NCBI GenBank assembly: GCA_027923505.1
Contig: BROI01000015.1
Coordinates: 248,001 to 312,000 of the forward strand
Origin: Mayamaea pseudoterrestris
Taxonomy: Eukaryota > Bacillariophyta > Bacillariophyceae > Sellaphorales > Sellaphoraceae
Length of the DNA: 64,000 nt
Direction of reading: 5' to 3'
Each line of letters begins with the position of its first letter. Position 1 is the first letter of the stretch. The notes under the pieces are model-generated. The model was not told the origin of the DNA, did not search any database, and worked only from the letters and a program-made list of their open reading frames with translations. The position numbers and the translations under genes were made by a program. Shown piece by piece: positions 12,260 to 22,260 of the stretch.

Positions 12260-14570
12260 CATGTCAATGCCAAAGAATCGACACGATCCAAAGATAACTG
12301 GATGCTTGGGCGAATAACGAAAGTGTACTTGGTCACATCCCATTGCCGGTCGCGATATCTCGGCAACCTCGGGGAAGTAGGTTTGACTTGGTACTCCCGT
12401 GGGCGAGTAATTAAATCGCCTCGGCTGTTTCGTCCGGCAATGGGCGTTCTTTTTCTTCTGGTTCCGAGCACCCGTTTCGCTACCGGCATCCTTCTTGACG
12501 GTTTCCTGAGCTTTCGGTTTTGACTGACCTTGCTTCTTGAGCTCACGAGTCGCTTTTCTTGTTTCTCCCATGCCTTGTGTGTTGTTCGTACTTTACCTTC
12601 TCCATCTTTTGACGTGTCGTGGTTGCCCTTGTACAGGGCCCGAGTTTCAAGTCTTCAATGTGCAATATTCTTGGCAAACGCTATTTAGAAAATCTTGGTC
12701 GTGCGATACGATAAGGAGTGTCTTTTTCCACTTTTGCAAGTACTCATCCAACCAAATGACGCGTTCACTGGTAAGCAGAACGGGCGTGAACGAGCGAGCA
12801 CAGCAATTTTGCGTTAACCGCCACTTCCTCGTTTGCAAGCAACAATAGCCATACAGAAAGCAACAATAGTCACAAAGAGAAAGGGTGACGTACAGTCGGG
12901 ACGGTTTGTTGGTTCATCAAGCCCAACAAGGTTGCTCTACAAGGGGCCCGAGCGGGCGGGAATTCTCATTCTCCAGCCTCCACTAAACATCTTGGTCGGC
13001 TTGGTCTGCATGTCCATGGTGAAACCTAGACCAAACAAAATTCTGCGCGCCTTGGCTTCGGCAGAATCGGATCCCATGTTCGTTAGTTCGTCCACAACGG
13101 TTTGAAGGCGATCAATTTTTTCCTCCGACTCGTCACCATTGTCAATGGCGGCCATGAGAGCCTTTTCCTCAAGATCCTCGTAGCTTGTCAGCCTTCAATA
13201 CAGCTTCCGCGGCGGGCGTATCGTCGCACGCTTCCTGCTCCACGTACAAAAAGTCGATGCGTGGCGGCACCTCCAAATCTTGCGTCGTTTTCAGCAACGT
13301 TCTTGCCGCGTCCTTCCGTTACAACAGGTTAGCTCAATCGGTCTTTCAGCCAACACATATACAATCAAATGCTGCACGTTCCTGCCACCATGGCACGCTT
13401 ATGAAATCCGTCTCTGCAAAACATATGCACGCGACAACAACGTACCATTTGGACCGACCAAACCGTAACGTCTACCGTGCGCAATTGAAAGAGCTGCATC
13501 CTTGAACAATATTTTTCCCGCTGCACTAATACTAAATGAAGGAACGTTGATGTCCAATGAATTTTCCCAATTGGAGTCATTCTCGTTCACGGCCGTTTGA
13601 CTGCAAGCAAACTGCGCTCCCTCGCGTGAAGCCTTGGCCGCCGCCATTTCATACTGTGCTTCACGCTGAGCCGCCTGCTTGGCCTTGATGAGCTTTTGCG
13701 TTCCTTGTTGCTCAATTTCTTCCCATCCGTCCCCGGGGAATCGTTCATCGTGTCGCTGTCACCGCCATCTTCCGCCGCTTTTGGCCAGCGACTTGTCCGT
13801 CCGTGGTCGTCCGGTGCGCCGTACAAGACTGCATCGTCACCATCTTGTTGCTCGTCGACGTCAGCCTTGTCGACTTGCTCATCGTACGCGTCAGGCATGG
13901 TGGCAAGTTGATTCATGCCACTGGCAACCTTTTTCTTTTGTTTCTTGTCCTTGTCGTCTACAACCTTTGACGCTGCTTCATCGTCCGCTGCCTTGGTCGC
14001 TGCCAGCTTTGCTTCCATTTGTATTTCAAACTTTGACTTTTTCTTTGCTTCTGGTTTAGATGGCTGGGACGGAGCGACTGCAGCAGGTTTCTCGACAACC
14101 TTTTCGTCTTCCTCGTCGTCACTCTCATCAAGCCTTTGCTTTGCTTGCTTGGGTTTCTTGTCCTTCTTCTCCTTCTTTTCTTTCTTGTCCTTCTTCTTCT
14201 TCTTGGACTCACCATCACCACTCATCAGAGCTCCCCATCCATCGTCTGCTAGTTTCGTCGTGACTTGCTGTACGTCATCATCGTCGTCTTTGGCGGCGGC
14301 AGGCACATCATTGTCGTCGCTATCAGATCCAGCCAGTGCAGCAGCCATGACAGCCGACGCCTTTTTCTTTTGATTCTTCTTGACAGATTGTTGCTTGGCT
14401 CTACCTTTTTGAGCAGGAGGGCCATCGTCTTCGTCATCATCCTCGCTATCACTTCCATAGTTTGTCTTTAACTTGCCACCCAAGAGCGCCGCCAAGTGCT
14501 CGTCACCGTTGTCATCGTCGTCAGAGTCATCCTGCTGCGATGGCTTTCCCTTATTCTTTTTACGAGCCAT
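12260..14570 (-). pseudogene. ABCF1/GCN20-like ATP-binding cassette protein, frame-disrupted and 3'-truncated
   Basis: The family consists of soluble twin-ATPase proteins that act on ribosomes and in translation control. The start at 14,570 (MARKKNKG) opens a clean stretch of about 290 codons that is highly charged (K/D/E-rich), as in ABCF1. The first ATPase domain follows: GLVGPNG near 13,450, FSGGW near 12,980, DEPTN at 12,904-12,918 and SHDQDF near 12,700. The inter-domain linker has EKQEKR and PREYQV. Introns are suggested near 13,310-13,447, after DEPTN, and by a GTGAGT donor at 12,259. The reading frame changes near 13,698, at the Walker A (about 13,310), and near 13,185, 12,945, 12,668 and 12,560. 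The second ATPase domain is absent; retroelement sequence lies where it should be. Either this is a decayed gene, or sequence quality drops toward the left end. The family assignment is firm; the functional status is open. Confidence 0.8.
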
Positions 14571-14698
14571 GCTGATAATAAACTCAGAGTGGACGGTAGT
14601 GTACCGATAGTAAGCAGCGGGATTACAAGGGAAGACGCAACGACGAATGAGGTGATGATGAGCGAGCGGATTTCGTGGTGATCCGTCGGTGCGAGTAC

Positions 14699-14945
14699 CG
14701 AAACGATTCACCTGCGCCAATTGCGCCACAAGGCAATAGTACGAAACAAGTGCCAGTGTCAATTACGTCACAAGGCAATAGTACGAAACGAGTGCCAGTG
14801 TCAATTACGTCACAAGGCAATAGCACGAAACGAGTGTCAGTGTCAGTTACGTCACAAGGCAATAGTACGAAACGAGTGCCAGTGTCAATCACGTCACGAG
14901 GCAATAGCATGAAACGAGTGCCAGTGTCAATTGCGTCCTATTTAC
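14699..14945. repeat. 42-bp tandem repeat array 1 (about six units)
   Basis: Units start with GAAACGAGTGCCAGTGTC at 14,743, 14,785, 14,827, 14,869 and 14,911, an exact 42-bp period. A degenerate unit precedes them at 14,699-14,742. Each unit includes an ACGTCAC core and GGCAATAG. The array ends about 130 bp upstream of the start codon of the minus-strand ABCF1-like gene. The same unit recurs at 19.95 kb and 63.4 kb. There are no spacers between units. Confidence 0.95.
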
Positions 14946-14962
14946 TATTGCCTTTAGGACGC
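14933..14962. other. Perfect 8-bp inverted repeat at the end of array 1
   Basis: GCGTCCTA at 14,933-14,940 is matched by TAGGACGC at 14,955-14,962 with a 14-base loop. The loop holds ACTATTGCC, the reverse complement of the GGCAATAGT piece of the 42-bp unit, so the array appears to fold back on itself here. Confidence 0.75.
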
Positions 14963-15662
14963 GACTTCCTCGCGATGCGGACGAGCCGCCAGAAGATGTC
15001 CATCTAAACTCAAAGGAACGACAGCTTTGGCTCCATTATTGTTTAATGTATTACAAATGAAAAGCATATCGGAAGGAATGATAGCTTAGTAGTGGCTCGA
15101 GCTGGTTGTGTTTTGGCATCAGACCAAAGTGTTCTCATTGACGTATTGACCGTCGACTGCTCCTTCGGCGTCTGCGTCTAGCCGCGAATAAAACATTATC
15201 TTTCTGCTGCAACCTCTGAATGTTACAGAAGGGACCAAGACAAGATGACGCTGCGAAACGGCCCGCTGATTTGATAGAGGCTGTTGCCAATCGATGCATG
15301 GCTGAGTGTCTGTGGAGCGACTCGTTGCATCACTTGGTTCAAGTGCCTCTGCAGAGCCAGGCCCTTTGACGAGCAGAATTGTATTAGTTTGCATTATCAG
15401 GCTCAAGAGAAAAAATATCCGTTTCGTTTCGAATCTTTTGCCGACATCATCGTCTCAGGTTCCCTTTTAAAACGCGACCAAAAAAGCGAATCTGGCCGGA
15501 CTGCAGAGCGGTCGACATGTTCGATTTCCGCGAAAACAACCGGCCTTTTGCACCCAGCAGCATCAGACGAGTCCAGTCCAGTATACAGTACATCTGCTGG
15601 CCCACCACTTTGCTTACGAGTTAAAGCCATCGTAAGCTGGACATTGCGGCTGGCACCCAAGC
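14963..15662. other. No firm gene; two weak minus-strand open stretches
   Basis: Minus-strand open stretches at 15,403-15,660 (starting MGASRNVQLTMALTRKQ) and 15,119-15,406 lie end to end in different frames. They could be two exons of one gene, but I see no convincing splice pair joining them and recognise no domain. The first would start only 2 bp from the plus-strand start at 15,663, which argues against both being real. Confidence 0.3.
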
Positions 15663-15941
15663 ATGCGACCTTTTGCGGCAGTTTCTGTTGGCTTCATGGC
15701 CGGTGTCATATGCCATCAAGCATGCTGGAATCGCAACCACAGACTTTTGGACTATATAGAATCACATCAACAGCAGCAATCACGACCAAATTCAACGTTA
15801 GTTCAAAAGGATGACATTATAAAGATGACAAAGTATGATGACAAGCATGGTGACAAATCAAGCGACGAATCACCGCCCTCCTCGCACAAGGCGAGAAATA
15901 CCTCTGCGGGCAAGAGGCAACAAGCATCAAAGAAGCGTTGA
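15663..15941 (+). CDS. Possible small membrane-anchored protein (92 aa), unknown
   Basis: The 92-residue product starts MRPFAAVSVGFMAGVICHQ, a hydrophobic stretch that could be a single membrane anchor near the N terminus. A short QQQQ run and a charged, lysine/serine-rich tail ending KRQQASKKR follow. Small stramenopile proteins with one N-terminal membrane segment are common in mitochondria and the ER, but no family is recognised here. Support is limited to composition and the open frame. The overlapping frame from 15,284 to 15,814 looks less protein-like (scattered cysteines, no pattern). Confidence 0.35.
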   Translation: MRPFAAVSVGFMAGVICHQACWNRNHRLLDYIESHQQQQSRPNSTLVQKDDIIKMTKYDDKHGDKSSDESPPSSHKARNTSAGKRQQASKKR

Positions 15942-16718
15942 TGGGTGTTTACAGTGGTATTCGATTATTCGCATTCGAACTACGTTGTAGTAGTCGATTC
16001 ATAAGTAATAAGAGTACATCTTTGGAGACATGAGGCGACAACGACACATCATTGTAGTCCATCTACCTACTGCAATTCATAAACGACATACGATTGTATT
16101 TATCACTTTGTAAAACATTTGGCCAGTGGGGCGGTCATTGCCTTGAATGGGATAAATCGCCTCCCTTTCGCGCATCTAAGCATTCGTCGCATGGTCATAC
16201 ACCCTTGCAGCCGTCTCTGTAGTTGTGTTTGTGTCACAAGACGGCGACATTGACTTGTCGATGTATTCACAACTTGGCGCAGAGCAAGTAAGAGTCGAAA
16301 GAAAATATGGCGTTGCTTCTGATTTCTGATCGCGCGACAAGCGACAAGTCAGAGCCGCACACTCTTCACTCACAAGTAAAAGAAAGCGGCCATCTCGGCC
16401 AATTCTCACGGGATTAGACGCAAGTAACTTTGTAATGCTTTTAGAGCTACTACATGTACTACCGCACAACGTGCCTACTGGTTGATAGTGGGTCGTGTGT
16501 GTTAGCAATCGAAAATGTGAGGCGTGCAGTTGAAAACGCAGCGGTTTCAGCAAATGACTCATGCAGATTAGTAATGACGTTTCTTTCCTTCGTTTTCAGT
16601 ATTGCATGCATTTGCGTCACACTCCGAGAGTTTCGTGAGAATCGCGGGTGCGACCACGGCGCACTCATCTGCCATAATGTTAGCACCAATTCAAGTCCGT
16701 GCTTGATCGTCGACTGAA
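15942..16718. other. Intergenic, nothing supported
   Basis: This stretch holds short antisense open frames (for example 16,176-16,562 minus) with cysteine- and threonine-rich products of no recognisable pattern. I see no repeat, RNA gene or domain. The promoter of the downstream polymerase gene should lie in its last few hundred bases. Confidence 0.5.
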
Positions 16719-19694
16719 ATGGCAACATCCAACGGCACCTTTCTTGCTTTGGCTCCCGCGTTAAATGGAGTTCTATTGCCACCCAATCGCAAGAAACCTC
16801 GGCCAAACCAAAACGCCTTGGTTGTATTGACATCGTCGGAACGTCACGATCAAGATTTCATTTTCGGACGCTACGAATTACGACTCGCTCATTGGCAGAG
16901 CTGCTTATGCTTTGGTGATTTTGGAACGAAAAGAATTTGTGCTTTCGAGCGGCGTGACTCGTCTGTTTTCGCTTCCGACGAAGGCGACCAAGGCAAGGAT
17001 GCATCATATAGTCAACGAAGCAAATCATCGGCGTTTTGTGAACGCTGCGAACGTCCTTGGACCAAGCATATACCAAAAAAGTTCCTCAAAGTTTCTGGCT
17101 GCAACAAGACGAAGGACGAACGCATCGATGGAGTAGCTGTACCTCTCTTTATTCATGCCCGAGGTGATGGCACTTACCCAGTCATGGACAAGATGCAACT
17201 TAACGGCAAGAACTTGTGTGACTATGGCTTTGATAAAAGCAGTGGCCGAACAGCGAAAGATTTCTGGGCCGGTCCGCTGTTAATTCAAGAGGGCGACTCG
17301 ATTAATTTTCGGCCGATTTGCGACGACGAATTGCCATTAGAATTTCTAGTCGTTGCACACCAGAACGGCAGGCGTTTGCCAGAAACAAAAGCGACAACAA
17401 TTGTGCATCAAATTACTGACAAACCGATAGACGAGAGTGAGCAAAAGGGTTGTGCTTTGCCAATGAGCCCTGATGACACGGAATCTCCGCTGAGAACGCA
17501 GGCGTACGATGAGAAGTGGCCTATTCGTCCTGCGTCGGAATCTAGGTTTCCACACTTGTTTCAAAGCAGCGAATCACTAGAACACGACAGAGCAGAAGAA
17601 AAAGAAGAAGTTATGCTGCAGCAACTATTGCCGTTAGAAGACTCGCCACTGCTGTTCACGCCGCCGATTGCGGCGATGGCGAAAACGGCGATGCTCGTAG
17701 GTGAGATGCCGGCAAAGCCAGCTCAACAAAATAACCTGTTTGACGGACAATCAACCGCAGATGAGCACGAAGATTGTCGTAAAGTGCGTAAGTCTCCTTT
17801 TGACAAGGTGCTAACGACTATGCAGATTCCAGCAAGCCTGGAACAGGTCGTTGGTATTGCCACTGTTAGTGTGGACGAGAACGTTGTTACATCTGACTCG
17901 AAACGCGAAACAGAGAGCGCTGATACCAAGGCGGCTGGTCCCAAGCTTTACTTCGTTAGCTGCAACCGGCATGCCGACATGTTCAATAAGCAGATTCGTG
18001 AACGAGCGAGGCGCAAGGCTATTGCTCGCGGGGCCACAATCATGGACACTTTTGATCGATTAAATCCACCGAATTACTTGATTGTTGGTAATTCGTTGCG
18101 AATGGATGAAGGTGAATTGATCAATGAGGATTTAAAGTTTTACAGCGTCCAGGACCTGCATCAGTACATGGAACAGCACGGCGTTGTCTTGGCGCGGCTC
18201 AAGTGGGTGATGAAGGCGGATGACCTTGAGCGATTTGGTCCGGTCACTGGCGACGAGACTTATCGGCTGGCGCTGCACAGTCGGAAGTCTTTAAGTAAGC
18301 AACCGGAAGCTGGAGTAGAGTCGCCACACAAGCGTCAGAGAGGCATTCCGCTGGATAGTCAGATCACCGAACGCAAGAATTCAGATCTTGCCGACCTATT
18401 TACTGAGCTCTCCGAGCTATACCGAGACGCTCCTATGGACGATCAGGATCTATGGCGAGCGTATACGTTTAACAAAGCCGCGAGTGTTATGCGCCATCTG
18501 ACATTCGATGTCACATTCGAAAATGTCGACGACCTGAAGGATCAGTACGGGCTGAAGGGGAGTTGCGTGGATATTGCGAAAGAGTATGTCACCACAGGAG
18601 GCTGCCTAAGGCGACAGTCTTTAATCGCGGATAGGGATCGCGCGGCTATTCGAGACTTTACGGGTATTTGGGGCGTTGGTCCAAAGAGAGCAAAGGAGTT
18701 GCTGAGTTTGGGCTATCACGATATCGAAAGTTTGCGTACAGCAACTGAATTAGGAAAGCTAATGTGGCAGCGCAACGAGTATTTGGGCTTGAAGTATTAC
18801 GAAGACATTAACGAGGAAATGGATCGTGACGAAGCTACGCACATTGTCAAGATTGTAACAACTGTAGCCAACAGCGACCAATTTTATCCATCTGCTCAAG
18901 TCCACGCCATGGGGTCTTATAGGCGGATGAAACCTACAAATGGGGATGTGGACTTTATCATCACCGATCCTGCTTGGCTGAATGAGGTGCCCCCCACGTT
19001 TCTCGGACAACTTGTGGATAAATTGCACGACGATGAATTCATTTTGCATCACCTTACTTTGATTCGAGGCATGAACCCCGACCGGTTTGAGACGCTTGAA
19101 CCGTCGGAAAAGAAGTTCATTAAACCATTGGCAAGTGTTTCCTCGACGAAAAGGAAAGACAAGCGATCCTACACTTGGATGGGTATTTTCAAGTCACCGA
19201 CAATAAGTGGCAAAGTCAGACGGGTTGATATTAAGGTGTATCCATACTCGGAGTTTGTATATGCCTCGTTATACTTTACCGGTGAGTTTAAAATAATGAC
19301 ACGCTTAATACGAGTATGTGGGAGCGGCTGCGCTCATTTGTGAATATATCAAATTTCAGGCAACGGTCATTTCAATCGCGCAATGCGCTTCTGGTCAAAG
19401 AAGATGATGGGATATAGACTGGACGACCATGGGTTGTGGATGCTGGACGGAAGCGGTAAGCTTCGACTCGATGACGCAGGGTACGCAATTCGCGCGAAGG
19501 AGCCAGACGGCAGCATTTTCAGACCAACGACGGAGAAAGACGTGTTTGACAAACTCGGCCTCGTTTGGAGAGAGCCTCATGAAAGAGACGGCTTTGCTGC
19601 ATTACAGAGCAAAGACGATAAAGAACAGATGGATCTGTCGGTTAATATGGGAGACATTATGTCGGATACGCGCGAGTATACATGGGTTGCTTAG
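16719..19694 (+). CDS. Family X DNA polymerase (lambda/IV-like), BRCT plus polymerase, with long N-terminal extension
   Basis: This nuclear gap-filling polymerase belongs to the class used in base excision repair and end joining. Exon 1 is 16,719-19,281 and exon 2 is 19,360-19,694, separated by a 78-bp intron (GTGAGT...TTTCAG). The spliced product has 965 residues. A BRCT-like region lies at about 406-505. The 8-kDa/fingers region follows at about 580-680, with a helix-hairpin-helix (GIWGVGPKRAKEL) near 650. The palm has GSYRRMKPTNGDVDF with catalytic D743 and D745, and a third aspartate, D837, in RVDIKVYP. The splice restores the YFTGNGHFNR motif, which supports it. The C terminus has the conserved KLGL...REPHERD. 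The first 400 residues are unusual for the family; FGR near 46 and LLIQEGDSINF near 190 faintly recall an FHA domain. All three catalytic aspartates are present, so it should be active. Confidence 0.9.
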
Positions 19695-19949
19695 ATGAGC
19701 TGGTTGTGACGGCCATGTTTGTTTCATTGTTCATTCATCACCGACCGGTGCAAGGCTGCTCGATGGTGTGCCACGGAAGAAAGCCAAATTCGCAGTTACT
19801 CAGATGTTGGGCTTGGAAGTATCATTGTGACTTGCGAGTGGGAGCTGATTCTGTCGGTACGATAGATGCTGTCGCTGGCGGCCATGGTAAAAAATGGGCG
19901 ATGCTTGTCGAAACGCGACCACTCTTTCATTCACAGTGCAAATTTGGAA

Positions 19950-20140
19950 GTGAAAACTGCGTCACGAGGCAATAGTAGAAAACGAGTGCCAGTGAAAACT
20001 GCGTCACTTGGCAATAGTACGAAACGAGTGCCAGTGAGAACTGCGTCATATGGCAATAGTATGAAACGAGTGCCAGTGAAAACTTCGTCATCAAGGCTAT
20101 ATTAGGAAACGAGTGCCAGTGAAAACTACGTCAGCAAAGC
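19950..20140. repeat. 42-bp tandem repeat array 2 (about five units)
   Basis: Units with AAACGAGTGCCAGTGAAAAC start at 19,980, 20,022, 20,064 and 20,107, with a partial unit at 19,950. The period is 42-43 bp. The unit is the same family as arrays 1 and 3, with GAAAACT in place of GTCAATT of array 1. The array lies between the polymerase stop (19,694) and the next start codon (20,302), ending about 160 bp before the latter. Its orientation relative to that gene is opposite to the other two arrays. The rest of 19,695-20,301 shows nothing else. Confidence 0.93.
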
Positions 20141-20301
20141 TCGCTCACTGTCAGGATCCGTTTCGTGGACACGCACTCGATGTCGTACCAAGATGATGTT
20201 GAAGTTGTCGGTCCTCGTATGCTCCCATCGGTTGCGACTGCGACGATGACATTGCATGAAGTCGTTCTACCCTCGTTTTGGAACATTATTTATTCGCAAC
20301 C

Positions 20302-20824
20302 ATGAATAACGTTATGATGGCTCAACTCATGAAGGATATGCAGGTGTGTAAATGGATTATTTGTCGCACGTAAAGCGAATATCGATGGCGACATTCCTGT
20401 CGTTCGATCGAGAACAGGCAACGGCTCGACCAGTTCGACGGGAAAGGTGTCTTGATTGAAATCTGTGCATATTACCTCATCGTTCTGTAATTGTAGCCTC
20501 TCACACATTCTCATCATGACTGTATCATAGGACCCAGAAATGGTTCGCGAGGCGCAGAAACTAATGAAGGACCCCGCCTTTCAGGCGCAAATGCGAACCA
20601 TGATGCAAGCTCCTCAATTCCAACAGGCTATGCAAAAGACACAGGATGCCATGAAGGATCCTGAAAAGCTCAAGGAGTTGGAAGAAAAGGCCAAGCAGGC
20701 TCTTGAAGAAGGAAACAAGAAGCTTTCCGAGATTGAATCGGCGCGGACACAAGATGGCGACCAGAAGCCAGCAGCAGATGGGTCTGATGACATCGAAGAC
20801 GTTCCCAACCTTGGCTTGAATTAG
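20302..20824 (+). CDS. Small STI1/DP-repeat-like protein (111 aa)
   Basis: Exon 1 (20,302-20,343) encodes MNNVMMAQLMKDMQ. A 187-bp intron (GTGTGT...ATCATAG) precedes exon 2 (20,531-20,824), beginning DPEMVREAQKLMKDPAFQ. The joined sequence has repeated short helices with Asp-Pro and Met/Gln-rich faces (MKDP, MQAPQFQQAM, MKDPEKLKELEEKA), the pattern of the STI1/DP domains of Hop/Sti1-type co-chaperones and Tic40. The tail is acidic. The family link comes from motif pattern only. The protein has no TPR and is much shorter than Hop, so a client-binding adaptor role is only a guess. The splice is supported because exon 1 completes the first DP helix. Confidence 0.65.
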
Positions 20825-21272
20825 TATTCGAGTTGGAAGCATGCTTTTTGCGTGAGGCAGGCGTGGCGTATTCCAGGGGCTCGGCGCTTGGCACGAAGAT
20901 GGTTTTCGGTCACGTATGTAGTTTTACCCATGACTGCAGCTAATCAAATCAACTTGTATACATCCTATAGCACATGTTGCATGGATTGGTGCACGACGAG
21001 ACGTGAGACGCAAGCTAATGTAGGTCCATCCAGCGTTCACATTCATATCATACTATGCATAGCTACATGAGGTGCTCATGACCTAATGGCTCGTCCGTTT
21101 CCAGATTCTCGGAAGGCGCGCCGCTTCGCGTCACGCGTTTTTGTTCGACGCGACCATGACGAATGAATGAACGCACAATGCTTGAAATCGTCGCCTGACG
21201 CGCTATTAAACTTAAAGCAATCAACAGACGACTTTCTATACCCCGGGAAAATAAATCATCAATGCGAAGATT
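20825..21272. other. Intergenic, nothing recognised
   Basis: No open frame, repeat or RNA gene is supported here. It should contain the 3' end of the STI1-like gene and the promoter of the membrane-protein gene. Confidence 0.5.
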
Positions 21273-22088
21273 ATGCGACAACGGGCTCTTCCTTTGGTAG
21301 CTTCTCCGTCACGGCCTTTACCATCAGCAGCAGCAGCAGCAGCAGCAATTGGCGAGACGAAGACGATGCTTTCGCACCGAAGAAATCGCTCACAATCTGC
21401 CGAAAAGACAAATAGCGGCGGCAGTAGCACCAGCAGCTCCTGGGAGATTACTTCTTCGCCTCAGCCTGACTCTGCAAAACATCTACATTCCTTTCATTAC
21501 CCAAACGGTTATCAAAATCATCACCGCAAACATGTTGCTCTTCAAAACGTTCACCTCTTTTACCGGACGCCTCTTCACGTATCGGACGCTGATTATCGAG
21601 CGTTTATTGGTCTAACAAAGACTCCTGCTTCTGCTCCTATTTCCCGACAGTGCTGCTTGAGCGTTTGCGTAGGATTCTCGTGGATTGCTGTTGGTTTCTT
21701 CCTGCTAATTTACGTTTTACTCCGTTTCCAACCACTCTACATTCCTCATGCACTTTCACATCATTATATTCAACGCAATGGAAAACTCGTCAAGGTTAGC
21801 GACGTTGGATCTAGCCCTTTAGCAACGGTTGCTCTGCATACAATGTTTGCCTATCTCGCTGTCGCTCTCATTTGCGGATATTACGCCAATCCCAACAAGT
21901 GGCGCCAGCAAAAGTACCAAGACATTCCCGAGGCGACTTTGCCAATCACGGCGAGGGCAAATACGGGTCCGATTGATTTGTACGAGGATAGCATTTGCGA
22001 GCGTGCGTCGGCCGGCTTCAAAAAGTGGATGCTTGTAAAAGGCTATCGAAGAGCGAGGCGCAAACAGGTCGAAACCAAAACGGTTTGA
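21273..22088 (+). CDS. Two-span membrane protein of unknown function (271 aa)
   Basis: No family is recognised. The N-terminal half is serine/histidine-rich and likely disordered (an alanine run near 19-25, then SHRRNRSQS). Two hydrophobic segments follow: about 129-150 (CCLSVCVGFSWIAVGFFLLI and on) and about 185-203 (ATVALHTMFAYLAVALICGYY). The tail is basic (KGYRRARRKQ). The first methionine gives 271 residues; a second at 21,366 (MLSHRRNRS) would drop the alanine-rich leader. A short segment between the two spans (PHALSHHYIQRNGKLVKV) would face the opposite side from both ends. Position relative to neighbours gives no hint of function. Confidence 0.6.
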   Translation: MRQRALPLVASPSRPLPSAAAAAAAIGETKTMLSHRRNRSQSAEKTNSGGSSTSSSWEITSSPQPDSAKHLHSFHYPNGYQNHHRKHVALQNVHLFYRTPLHVSDADYRAFIGLTKTPASAPISRQCCLSVCVGFSWIAVGFFLLIYVLLRFQPLYIPHALSHHYIQRNGKLVKVSDVGSSPLATVALHTMFAYLAVALICGYYANPNKWRQQKYQDIPEATLPITARANTGPIDLYEDSICERASAGFKKWMLVKGYRRARRKQVETKTV

Positions 22089-22260
22089 CAGTTATTGGAA
22101 TTGTTGGTGTGCAAAGATTATACAACCTTGCAGATATCTATAATAAGTAGACATTTTGGTTTACTGCGTCGCGTTGGATTCGACGAATATACCGGTAGTC
22201 AAGAAAGACTCTGCCTGCCTATTACGAATATCTCGGTAGCTCAGATCCAGATCCGATCCA

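Noticed and set aside
13679-14471. Long plus-strand open frames antisense to the ABCF1 gene (Ser/Phe-rich)
   Set aside because: They mirror the K/D/E-rich coding strand, whose reverse complement gives few stops and long Ser/Phe/Leu runs.
14699-14945. The 42-bp arrays look at first like a CRISPR array
   Set aside because: Units are contiguous with no variable spacers, the genome is eukaryotic, and there are no cas genes.
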